Source of the DNA: DASQLQ01 sp035629935
GTDB taxonomy: Bacteria; Actinomycetota; CADDZG01; WHSQ01
Assembly: GCA_035629935.1 (NCBI GenBank)
Contig: DASQLQ010000173.1
Span: 1 to 35,481, forward strand
Length of the DNA stretch: 35,481 nucleotides
Direction: 5' to 3'
Position numbers and translations under genes: made by a program. Positions within the stretch are counted from its first letter, which is position 1. Every line of letters begins with the position of its first letter. The notes beneath the pieces are model-generated. The model saw nothing but the letters and a program-made list of their open reading frames with translations. It ran no database searches and was not told the DNA's origin. This document shows positions 28,870 to 35,481 of this stretch, piece by piece.

Positions 28870-31620
28870 ATGACGTTCCCAGTCGGGTACCCGGAACACC
28901 GTGCTGTTGACGTACCTCTGAGGGACGGTTCGACGATCCACGTGCGCCCGGTCTTGCCATCGGATCTCTTCGATGTAGGCGAACTGTTCGGGCGCATATC
29001 GGCTGAAACATCGCGTCTCCGTTTCCACGGGGTGCGCAGGCCCAGTGTCGAGGAACTTCGTCGTTTCGTGGAGGTCGACTACCGGAACGTTTTCAGCCTC
29101 GTGGCTCTGACGGCGCGCGGTAACGAGCCGCGGATCGTTGCTTTCGTCAGCTACGTAGTCAGCGTGCCGGGGACAGCCGAGCTTGCGATTGTTGTCGATG
29201 ACCCATTCCAGGGACGAGGTGTCGGCAGCGTGCTGATGGAACATCTTGGCGAGGCCGCGGCGGAGGCAGGCATCGGATGCTTTGAAGCAGACGTCCTGTC
29301 GACGAACAACGACATGCTGGAGGTCATTACTGCACTGCGGCTACCGGTACGGAAGAGTCTCGACGCTGGGGTAGTGCGGGCGCAGTTCCCGACCTCTCCA
29401 ACGGCCGAGGCCATCGAAGCGTTTGAGAAGCGAGACGCAGTCGCTGCCGCAGCTGCTTTGCGAAGCTTCTTCGTGCCTCGTTCCGTCGCAGTGATCGGAG
29501 CGTCACGGAAGCGCGGCACGATCAGTGGGGAACTGTTCCATAACCTCATAGAGGCTGGTTTCGCAGGTCCCGTGTATCCCGTGAACCCGAGCACGGATGT
29601 GGTGCAGTCGGTGGCGGCATTCAAGAGCGTGTTGGACGTGCCTGGTCCGGTGGACCTTGCAGTGGTTGTCGTCCCGGCCGATCGTGTGTTGCAGGTTGCC
29701 GAGGAATGCGCACAGAAAGATGTGCGTGCCCTGCTCGTTATCTCCTCCGGGTTTGCCGAGACGGGGGAGGAGGGTGCCCGAAGGCAACAGGACCTGTTGA
29801 CAGTTGCACGTCGCTACGGGATGCGGATCGTTGGCCCCAACTGTATGGGACTCCTCAACGCTGATCCGGCGGTTCGACTCAACGCCACCTTCGCTCCCTT
29901 GATGCCGGCTTCGGGGCGCCTGGCATTCTCATCCCAGTCGGGTGCTCTCGGGATCGCCGTCATGGAACGAGCGGCCGAGCTCGGGCTGGGCCTTTCCACC
30001 TTCATCTCGGTCGGGAACAAAGCAGATATCTCCGGAAACGACCTTCTGCAGTACTGGGAACAGGATCCGAACACCGATGTCGTCCTTCTATACCTGGAGT
30101 CGTTCGGGAATCCACGAAAGTTCGCCCGCATCGCTCGTCGGGTTGCACAGAGCAAACCGGTAGTGGCAGTCAAGAGCGGCCGGTCCCAGGCCGGTGCGAG
30201 GGCCGCGGCCTCTCACACGGCGAGTCTCGTTGCGCAAGATGTTGCGGTTGATGCCTTGTTCCACCAGGCCGGTGTCATCAGAACCGAAACCTTGGAGGAG
30301 CTGTTCGACGTCGCCAATCTGCTTGCTCATCAGCCGCTGCCCTCAGGCCCGAACGTGGCGATCCTCACGAACGCCGGAGGCCTTGGGATCCTCTGCGCCG
30401 ATGCTTGCGAAGCAGCCGGCCTGGTCGTTCCCGAGTTGTCAACTGAGACCGTGGCCGCTTTGGAGAGGCTATTGCCGGCGGAGGCAAGCGCCGGCAACCC
30501 CGTCGACATGATCGCTTCTGCGAGCGCCGAGCACTACGCGGAGGCGCTACGCATCCTGCTCGTCGATCCCACGATCGATTCTGTCATCGTCATCTTCATC
30601 CCACCCCTCGTGACGCGGGCAGAAGATGTGGCCGCAGGTCTGATGAAGGTCGCGGTGGAGAACAGAAGCAAGACGCTGCTCGGATGCTTCTTAGGCGTGC
30701 ACGGGATACACGAATCACTTCGAGAAGACGGAACCGCTATACCCACGCATGCTTTTCCTGAATCGGCGGCTAAGGCTCTGGGCAGCATCACCAGATATTC
30801 GCAATGGCTGGAACGGGATCATGGAGAGCACCCTTCTTTCGATGACATCGATCATGCAGCCGGGGTTCGGCTTGCAGCGACGTTGATCGAACGAGGTGAT
30901 AGATGGTTGGAGCCGCACGAGGTGACGGCTCTGTTGGAGCATTACGGGATCCCCGCTGCGACTGGCTTGGTAGTTAAGTCGCCGGAGGAGGTGGCCAAGG
31001 CTGCCGCTCAGGTTGGGACACCGGTGGTCGTGAAGATCGTGTCGTCAACGATCCTGCACAAGAGTGACGTGGGAGGTGTACGTGTCGGTCTGACCTCGCC
31101 CGAAGAGGCGGCCGAGGCGGCCCGGGAGATGCTTGCCGCACTGAAGGATGCTGGACGCAACCGCGAAGTCGATGGGTTCCTCGTTCAGGAACTTGTCTCC
31201 TCTGAAGGAGCCGAATTCTTCATTGGCGTTACCCATGACCCGTTGTTCGGCCCTCTGATCGCGTGTGGAGCGGGTGGAACCATGGTTGAGCTCATGCGCG
31301 ATGTCTCTGTCAGGATCACGCCGCTAACAAACGTAGATGCTTCCGAGATGCTGGACTCATTGAAGAGCCGGCTGCTTTTCGAGGGATATCGCGGTCAGCC
31401 CCCCCTTGACGCTGCGGCCCTGAAGGAACTCCTTTTGCGGGTATCGGTACTGGTCGAAGATCTGCCTCATGTGGCGGAGCTGGACCTGAACCCGGTAGTA
31501 GTGCGCCCATCTCCGCGCGGCAGCATCGTGTTGGACGCGCGCGTCCGGGTGGCGGCTCCCAAGCCTCCGTCGCCCTTAGGGGCCCGGATCGTTCCCGGCC
31601 GCCGCTCTCCTGTTGCCTGA
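28870..31620 (+). CDS. GNAT acetyltransferase fused to NDP-forming acyl-CoA synthetase (protein acetyltransferase-like)
   Basis: A 916-residue protein. Domain 1 (about 20-175) is a GNAT acetyltransferase with acetyl-CoA loop FQGRGVGSVLMEHL. Domain 2 (about 200-300) is a CoA-binding Rossmann domain beginning SVAVIGASRKRGTISGE. Domain 3 (about 310-480) is succinyl-CoA-ligase-like, with GPNCMG, FSSQSGALG and the SHTAS active-site His region. Domain 4 (about 690-910) is ATP-grasp, with VVVKIVSSTILHKSDVGGV and ELDLNPVVV. Members with GNAT at one end (Pka/PatZ, Pat) acetylate lysines of acetyl-CoA synthetase and other proteins. Here GNAT is N-terminal, the reverse of E. coli PatZ. The synthetase half may be enzymatic or regulatory. 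It follows the ABC genes by 12 nt. Confidence 0.92.
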   Translation: MTFPVGYPEHRAVDVPLRDGSTIHVRPVLPSDLFDVGELFGRISAETSRLRFHGVRRPSVEELRRFVEVDYRNVFSLVALTARGNEPRIVAFVSYVVSVPGTAELAIVVDDPFQGRGVGSVLMEHLGEAAAEAGIGCFEADVLSTNNDMLEVITALRLPVRKSLDAGVVRAQFPTSPTAEAIEAFEKRDAVAAAAALRSFFVPRSVAVIGASRKRGTISGELFHNLIEAGFAGPVYPVNPSTDVVQSVAAFKSVLDVPGPVDLAVVVVPADRVLQVAEECAQKDVRALLVISSGFAETGEEGARRQQDLLTVARRYGMRIVGPNCMGLLNADPAVRLNATFAPLMPASGRLAFSSQSGALGIAVMERAAELGLGLSTFISVGNKADISGNDLLQYWEQDPNTDVVLLYLESFGNPRKFARIARRVAQSKPVVAVKSGRSQAGARAAASHTASLVAQDVAVDALFHQAGVIRTETLEELFDVANLLAHQPLPSGPNVAILTNAGGLGILCADACEAAGLVVPELSTETVAALERLLPAEASAGNPVDMIASASAEHYAEALRILLVDPTIDSVIVIFIPPLVTRAEDVAAGLMKVAVENRSKTLLGCFLGVHGIHESLREDGTAIPTHAFPESAAKALGSITRYSQWLERDHGEHPSFDDIDHAAGVRLAATLIERGDRWLEPHEVTALLEHYGIPAATGLVVKSPEEVAKAAAQVGTPVVVKIVSSTILHKSDVGGVRVGLTSPEEAAEAAREMLAALKDAGRNREVDGFLVQELVSSEGAEFFIGVTHDPLFGPLIACGAGGTMVELMRDVSVRITPLTNVDASEMLDSLKSRLLFEGYRGQPPLDAAALKELLLRVSVLVEDLPHVAELDLNPVVVRPSPRGSIVLDARVRVAAPKPPSPLGARIVPGRRSPVA

Positions 31621-32250
31621 GCGGCTTCCCTCGAGGTCGTTTGTACTCGCTCCTTCGTACTCGGTTGAAGTGCTCGATGTTCCCGTCGCGAGTCGGATGC
31701 CTGTTGCCCAACCAGGTGCTCGACCGCCCGTGGGTGGATGGATCGCTTGGACGTCGATGCCGCTTCGCGCCAGCAGCCAAGAGATGACGGAGTTCGAGTT
31801 CCACATCTCGCTCGTGCCTGCCGGTCGGCGCCCCCACGTAAGTGGGGGAACGCTCGCGACTAGGCGGAGGATGTGACGTGAGGGGATCTCCTGATCACTG
31901 ATGCGTTGGGGACTCGCGACCGCATACGCGACATCCGAGATGACACCGTCGCGCCAGCACCGGACCTCGTAGCGGAAGGCGCGGATCCGACCAAACCGCG
32001 AACTACCGACGGGCCCTTCGACGACGACGCCCCGGGAAGCTCCCTCGCCATCGGGAATGGGCCACGCATCCTCGATCACGAAGCGGCCCTCGGGCACGGT
32101 TATGACCAAGGCCGAGTGGTAAAGGTCGCCAGCCTCGCGGTGCTCGAGTCGAGCGTCGATGGCTTCGTACACCCTGCCGTTGAAGCGAACGAAGTGGCCT
32201 CCAGCGCCCAGGGGCAGCCAATACAGGTCGACGCAGTAGTTACTCCGCAT
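31576..32250 (-). CDS. Protein of unknown function, possible permuted papain-like fold
   Basis: About 224 residues. YHSALVITVPEGRFVIEDAW and later MWNSNSVISWLLARSGID resemble the His strand and the N-S-N-[ST] helix of permuted papain-like (LRAT/NlpC-like, DUF3750-type) proteins. The usual catalytic Cys is not evident, so this is a tentative fold match only. ATG 32250 overlaps the DUF5661 gene's stop by one base (TGATG); GTG 32253 is an alternative. The last 45 bases overlap the 3' end of the convergent acyl-CoA synthetase gene. The C-terminal tail (SRSGNRRAAAGNDPGP) looks low-complexity and may be non-native. Confidence 0.65.
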   Translation of the reverse strand: MRSNYCVDLYWLPLGAGGHFVRFNGRVYEAIDARLEHREAGDLYHSALVITVPEGRFVIEDAWPIPDGEGASRGVVVEGPVGSSRFGRIRAFRYEVRCWRDGVISDVAYAVASPQRISDQEIPSRHILRLVASVPPLTWGRRPAGTSEMWNSNSVISWLLARSGIDVQAIHPPTGGRAPGWATGIRLATGTSSTSTEYEGASTNDLEGSRSGNRRAAAGNDPGP

Positions 32251-32510
32251 CACTGCTCGGCCTCGCCCTCCATGACTGCGAGCCGCGTGTAGTAGTCGGG
32301 GAACTCTCGTAGATGGGCAAGTGCGATCTTGCCGGTGACGATCGAGTCATCCCCGGTTACATCGGTCTCTGAATCGTGGGTGCCGTGCTCGAGCTCGACA
32401 TCCAAACCCATCCGGAACTGCTCGAGATCGAATGGGCCGTTCGTGTAGTCGATGCCGAGTTCCTCGGCGATCTCCTTCGCTTCCTCGATGGTGAACTTCT
32501 CTTTGGACAT
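32250..32510 (-). CDS. DUF5661-like small protein
   Basis: An 86-residue acidic protein: FTIEEAKEIAEELGIDY, then FDLEQFRMGLDVELEHGTHD, DDSIVTGKIALAHLREFPDYYTRL. This matches what I know of the DUF5661 family, whose function is unknown. ATG 32510 has AAGGAAGG eleven bases upstream. A longer frame to 32609 would overlap the CoA-binding gene and was rejected. Middle gene of a three-gene leftward operon. Confidence 0.8.
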   Translation of the reverse strand: MSKEKFTIEEAKEIAEELGIDYTNGPFDLEQFRMGLDVELEHGTHDSETDVTGDDSIVTGKIALAHLREFPDYYTRLAVMEGEAEQ

Positions 32511-32515
32511 TTCGC

Positions 32516-32992
32516 TCACACCTTCCTTGGAACCTTGCCGGTCATCGTGAACATGAATCGCATCGCCTTGTGGCCGCCGTCCGAGCAGGGTTCGAACATC
32601 AACGGGCACCCACCGTCGATCACGGTGATGCCGTTATCGCGTCCAAAGCGCGTGGCAGAGTCGGAGACGCTGCCCTGTCCGAAGGCCCGATGCATCCAAA
32701 CGTCCCTGATCCCGAGCTCGTGGCACTCCTGCATCGTTGAGTCAGCGTGGGTTGGGCTCGTACCGATCACGACCGCGTCGACCCCACCGGAGATCGACTT
32801 GAGATCCTGATAGCAGACATCGCCTTCGACCTCATCGGCGTTGGGGTTCACCGCGAACACCTCATATCCCCGGTCGCGCAGCCGCTGGTAGACCACGTTG
32901 CTCCCGTGTGAACTCGGGTTCCTGGAAACCCCCGTGACCGCGATGCGTTTGTGGCGGAGGAACTCTGTTGCCGCTTCCTTGATGGTGGGCAT
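32516..32992 (-). CDS. CoA-binding domain protein (YccU-like)
   Basis: A 158-residue Rossmann protein: KRIAVTGVSRNPSSHGSNVVYQRL at the nucleotide-binding loop, then GYEVFAVNPNADEV, DAVVIGTSPTHADSTMQEC, VWMHRAFGQGSVS and a C-terminal GGCPLMFEPCSDGGHK. This is the stand-alone CoA_binding family, which binds CoA or a related nucleotide without the ligase domains. The ATG at 32992 follows GGGAGG with about six bases between. It leads the operon and is divergent from a membrane-protein gene across a region with paired DosR-like boxes. A 22-codon copy of its 5' end lies at 12819-12887. Confidence 0.9.
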   Translation of the reverse strand: MPTIKEAATEFLRHKRIAVTGVSRNPSSHGSNVVYQRLRDRGYEVFAVNPNADEVEGDVCYQDLKSISGGVDAVVIGTSPTHADSTMQECHELGIRDVWMHRAFGQGSVSDSATRFGRDNGITVIDGGCPLMFEPCSDGGHKAMRFMFTMTGKVPRKV

Positions 32993-33064
32993 CGTTGCCT
33001 CCCTTCGATGGAGCGCGGGATCGCGCCCGTGGTCTAAATGGTCGTGCGGGGCCCTGTTCTGCGG

Positions 33065-33105
33065 TAGGGCCGTTGGGCCTGCGGCGGTCGGTCTGTTCGG
33101 CCCTG
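33065..33105. promoter_or_regulatory. Paired DosR-like boxes (CoA-binding / membrane-protein divergent region)
   Basis: TAGGGCCGTTGGGCCTGC (centre 33073.5) and TCGGTCTGTTCGGCCCTG (centre 33096.5) are 23 bp apart and each matches GGKCC-N4-GGMCC in nine of ten half-site positions. Distances are about 80-105 bp to 32992 and 70-95 bp to 33168. Confidence 0.55.
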
Positions 33106-33167
33106 TTCGTGCGCAGCGATCCGAGGGACGTTGGTCATATGGAATGTGGCCTCAGGAGGTGATCAAG

Positions 33168-33899
33168 GTGGTGCTTGCTCAGGAGCAGGTGAGGACTCCG
33201 TTCAACAACGGCTCCGTCCGAATCCCCGACACCGACTGGAGACCGCTCTATCGGATCGGGGGGATCGCGACGGTCATCGCCGCGGTCATCACAACGACGA
33301 CGATCGCTTTCTTTGTCGCATGGCCCCCGCCTTACGAGGCAGGAGCCGCGAAGTGGTTCGCCCTGCTGCACGACAATCCCGTGGTTGGACTCGTCAGCCT
33401 CGATCTGCTGTTCGTGGCCATCAACGTGCTGATGATTCCGGTGATGCTGTCTCTCTATGTTGCTCTGAGGCGACTGAGCCCCGCCGTTATGGCCCTCGCG
33501 ATCGTGACGTTCTTCGTTGGGTTGGCGGCCTTCTTCTCCACCAATCCCTCGATCGAGATGCTGTCGCTGAGCAACCGCTACGCCGACGCGACCACCGAGG
33601 CGCAGCGCGTATCTCTTGTGGGGGCAGGCGAGGCGTTGTTGGCCGGATTCAAAGGGACTGCTTTTCACGTCAACTACGTACTGGCTCAGCTCGCCGGCAT
33701 CGCGATCGGCTTCGTGATCCTGCGCGGGGGAGTCTTTAGTCGGAGCGTCGGCTGGTTGATGATCGTCGGCAACGCGATCGGCTTCGGCCTTTACGTCCCG
33801 GTGATCGGCCTTGGCCTGTCCGCGGTTTCCGGCCTGATCCTCTGGGTTTGGATGATCCTCCTCGCCCGTGGGCTCTTTCGGTTGAGCAGTCTCTCGTGA
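33168..33899 (+). CDS. DUF4386-like membrane protein
   Basis: A 243-residue protein with about six helices: GGIATVIAAVITTTTIAFFVAW, VVGLVSLDLLFVAINVLMIPVMLSLYVAL, LSPAVMALAIVTFFVGLAAFF, an amphipathic segment with YADATTEAQRVSLVGAGEALLAGFKGTAFHVNY, AGIAIGFVILRGG, and two terminal helices. The order and the central YADATTE...GEALL segment resemble DUF4386-type proteins of unknown function. AGGAGGT is seven bases before GTG 33168 (another GTG follows directly), which fixes the start; frames reaching further upstream cross the box region. Its stop overlaps the next start. Confidence 0.78.
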   Translation: MVLAQEQVRTPFNNGSVRIPDTDWRPLYRIGGIATVIAAVITTTTIAFFVAWPPPYEAGAAKWFALLHDNPVVGLVSLDLLFVAINVLMIPVMLSLYVALRRLSPAVMALAIVTFFVGLAAFFSTNPSIEMLSLSNRYADATTEAQRVSLVGAGEALLAGFKGTAFHVNYVLAQLAGIAIGFVILRGGVFSRSVGWLMIVGNAIGFGLYVPVIGLGLSAVSGLILWVWMILLARGLFRLSSLS

Positions 33900-34714
33900 G
33901 CACTGCGGATGCAGTCGAGGCGAGGACATCCCTACCTCGTCCCGCTCTCCGATCGTGGGTCGCTGACCACCCGGTTACGTCGTTCTTCATGCTCACCTTT
34001 GCAATCTCGTGGTCGATGTGGCTGTGCGCCTATCTGACGCGCGGGGGCATCTTCGAGTTTGCCTTTTTCGTCCTCGGAGGCTTCGGGCCGTTGATCTCGG
34101 CGGCTTCGATCACCAAGTTCACCGGAGGTTCGATCAAACAATGGGCTGCCCTGATCCTTCACTGGCGCGTACCGGCACGTTGGTACCTCTACGCCTTCGG
34201 CCTGCCGGCACTTATCTGGACCGCGATCAATGTCGAGCTCGCGTTGTTGGGTCAGGAGATCGACCCATCGCTGCTACCGCGTCGTCTGCTCACCGCAGCC
34301 GGCACGTTCTTCGTCGTGTTGACCGTCGGAGGGGGCCTCGAAGAGCCGGGGTGGCGTGGATTCGCTCTTTCCCGGCTGCAGCAGCGACTGAGTCCCGTGA
34401 AAGCGACCCTCCTGCTCGGCTTCGTTTGGGGACTGTGGCATCTACCTCTTTATGGTCCCTTGGCACCGGTTCTTATAACTGTGCTCGCGTTCTTCTACAC
34501 CTATCTCTACAACAAGACCGGAAGCGTCCTGCTGGTGGTCCTGTTGCATGCCGTGATCACTCCGGCGAATGACACCCTGATCCTCATGCCTCACCAGGTG
34601 CACGGCATCACGGATGCCGTCATCTTCGGCACAGTGCTGATCGCCGCGATCGTGCTCATCCTGCTGACGCGCGGGCGACTCGGCTACGACCCCCAGGAAA
34701 CGGAGGAGAGATGA
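33896..34714 (+). CDS. CPBP-family intramembrane metalloprotease, copy 1
   Basis: A 272-residue membrane protein of the CPBP (Abi/CAAX-protease-like) family. Motif 1 is GGLEEPGWRGF, motif 2 LGFVWGLWHLPLY, motif 3 LLHAVITPANDT; the two Glu and two His are the expected metal and catalytic residues. Relatives cleave prenylated or membrane substrates, process bacteriocins or act in immunity; the substrate here is unknown. GTG 33896 overlaps the stop of the DUF4386-like gene by 4 nt, so it belongs to the operon downstream of the paired boxes. The next gene overlaps its stop as well. Confidence 0.9.
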   Translation: MSTADAVEARTSLPRPALRSWVADHPVTSFFMLTFAISWSMWLCAYLTRGGIFEFAFFVLGGFGPLISAASITKFTGGSIKQWAALILHWRVPARWYLYAFGLPALIWTAINVELALLGQEIDPSLLPRRLLTAAGTFFVVLTVGGGLEEPGWRGFALSRLQQRLSPVKATLLLGFVWGLWHLPLYGPLAPVLITVLAFFYTYLYNKTGSVLLVVLLHAVITPANDTLILMPHQVHGITDAVIFGTVLIAAIVLILLTRGRLGYDPQETEER

Positions 34715-35481
34715 GGACTCAGGATCTTCGCCGTATCCCGAGCGATCCCCCGGTAGTGATTCGGGTGGAGGAGGTGGCCAGGAGCAGCGAACCCGTTCTA
34801 GAAACAGAGTTGACGGAACCAGGCATGCCCGTCCGAGCCCTCCGCTCCTTCTTCGCTCTTACGTTCGGGCTTTCCTGGGGTATGGGTGTCCTCTTTGTCA
34901 TCTTCGCCGAGCAGCTGGAGACCATCTTCGGTCCGATGGGCTACACGAACCCGTTGTTCATCTTGATCGTCTACTCACCTGGTCTCGCAGGCCTGTACCT
35001 CGTTTGGCGGCACTACGGCGCTAGGGGCCTGGGGAGTTTCATCCGTCGACTGACGCTAGTCCGGATGCCGCTGGTTTGGTGGGGCGTCTTGTTGGTGGGG
35101 ATGCCGGCGGTCTTCTATGCGGGAGCGGCGATCAAGGGGACGATCAGCGATCCGTTCCCGTTCTCGCCTTGGTACGGCGTCTTACCGGCGTTGGCCATCG
35201 CGCTATTCATCGGCCCCATCGAAGAGCTCGGGTGGCGCGGGGTCGCTCTGCCGCTATTACAGCGCCGTTTCGCTCCACTGTGGTCGGGGTTGATCCTCGG
35301 CAGCGTCGTTGCGGTGTGGCATCTGCCAGCTTTCATTCTCAGCGGTACCAAGCAGAGTGCATGGGCAGTGGGCCCGTTCCTGCTTGGAGTTGTGGCCATC
35401 TCGATCATCTTGACTCCCATGTTCAACGCAGCCCGAGGCAGCATCCTCATCGCGGCCTTGTTCCACTTCCAGATGAACGGT
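34711..35481 (+). CDS. CPBP-family intramembrane metalloprotease, copy 2 (3' end missing)
   Basis: 257 codons are open to the right edge. A polar N-terminal extension of about 40 residues is followed by helices and the CPBP motifs GPIEELGWRGVAL, VAVWHLPAF and LFHFQMN. It is a distant paralogue of the preceding protease. ATG 34711 overlaps the upstream stop (ATGA), with GGAGGAG four bases before, so both proteases are made together. Two adjacent, divergent copies suggest a heteromeric or two-substrate system. Confidence 0.88.
   Translation, partial: MRTQDLRRIPSDPPVVIRVEEVARSSEPVLETELTEPGMPVRALRSFFALTFGLSWGMGVLFVIFAEQLETIFGPMGYTNPLFILIVYSPGLAGLYLVWRHYGARGLGSFIRRLTLVRMPLVWWGVLLVGMPAVFYAGAAIKGTISDPFPFSPWYGVLPALAIALFIGPIEELGWRGVALPLLQRRFAPLWSGLILGSVVAVWHLPAFILSGTKQSAWAVGPFLLGVVAISIILTPMFNAARGSILIAALFHFQMNG

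Noticed and set aside
33050..33108. Direct repeat GGCCCTGTTC at 33050 and 33099 as a separate element
   Set aside because: The second copy is part of the second DosR-like box; the first does not form a matching palindrome, so I could not support an independent repeat.
1..35481. CRISPR array, tRNA, rRNA, IS element or phage genes
   Set aside because: No regularly spaced repeats, cloverleaf, rRNA segments, transposase, integrase or structural phage motifs were seen.

Overview
The window comes from a high-GC bacterium. GTG and TTG starts, 4-nt gene overlaps, sparse intergenic DNA and the protein families present point to an actinobacterium. The DevS/DevR-like two-component pair, the PPOX-fold FMN proteins and the SpaA-like surface protein fit this. 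The lineage cannot be fixed from sequence reading alone. No rRNA, tRNA, CRISPR array, insertion sequence or phage module was seen, and no gene-free stretch exceeds 300 bases.

Layout. (1) 1-5400: the 3' part of a gene for two fused phosphodiesterase domains, then leftward genes for an alkyltransferase-like DNA-repair protein, an ArsC-like reductase, an enolase-superfamily racemase/OSBS-like enzyme and an M19 dipeptidase. (2) 5400-12500: a secreted protein, a ChrA chromate transporter, a ferritin-like helical protein, two small genes that look leaderless with large palindromes over their promoters (the second encodes an HTH protein), a secreted LVIVD-type propeller and a SpaA-like surface protein closed by a terminator. 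(3) 12500-14050: small leftward membrane genes and a 22-codon remnant of a CoA-binding-protein gene. (4) 14050-33900: a stress/redox island. It holds two PPOX flavoproteins, a ZIP metal transporter, a tandem universal stress protein, a cupredoxin, three CBS-domain proteins, two small Cys-containing receiver-like proteins, a DevS-like GAF histidine kinase with its DevR-like regulator, a DoxX-like protein, a cupredoxin-multicopper oxidase fusion, a hemerythrin, an FAD oxidoreductase, membrane proteins, an ABC exporter and a GNAT-acyl-CoA synthetase fusion. It ends with a leftward CoA-binding/DUF5661 operon and a rightward membrane-protein operon. (5) 33900-end: two overlapping CPBP-family intramembrane protease genes, the second cut by the window end.

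How it fits together. The kinase keeps the His and Tyr that in mycobacterial DosS bind heme and contact its ligand. The regulator keeps the DosR recognition-helix sequence. Four intergenic regions of the island each carry a pair of 5-4-5 palindromes, GGKCC-N4-GGMCC, usually flanked by TA. Centres lie 23 bp apart in three regions and 24 bp in the fourth. DosR sites have the same 5-4-5 geometry (GGGAC-N4-GTCCC). Three of the four regions lie between divergent operons. The working model is a hypoxia/redox dormancy regulon like that of DosR but with a shifted operator sequence, controlling Usp, CBS, PPOX, cupredoxin, multicopper oxidase, hemerythrin, CoA-binding and CPBP genes and a recurring three-cysteine pseudo-receiver family that I do not recognise from described systems.
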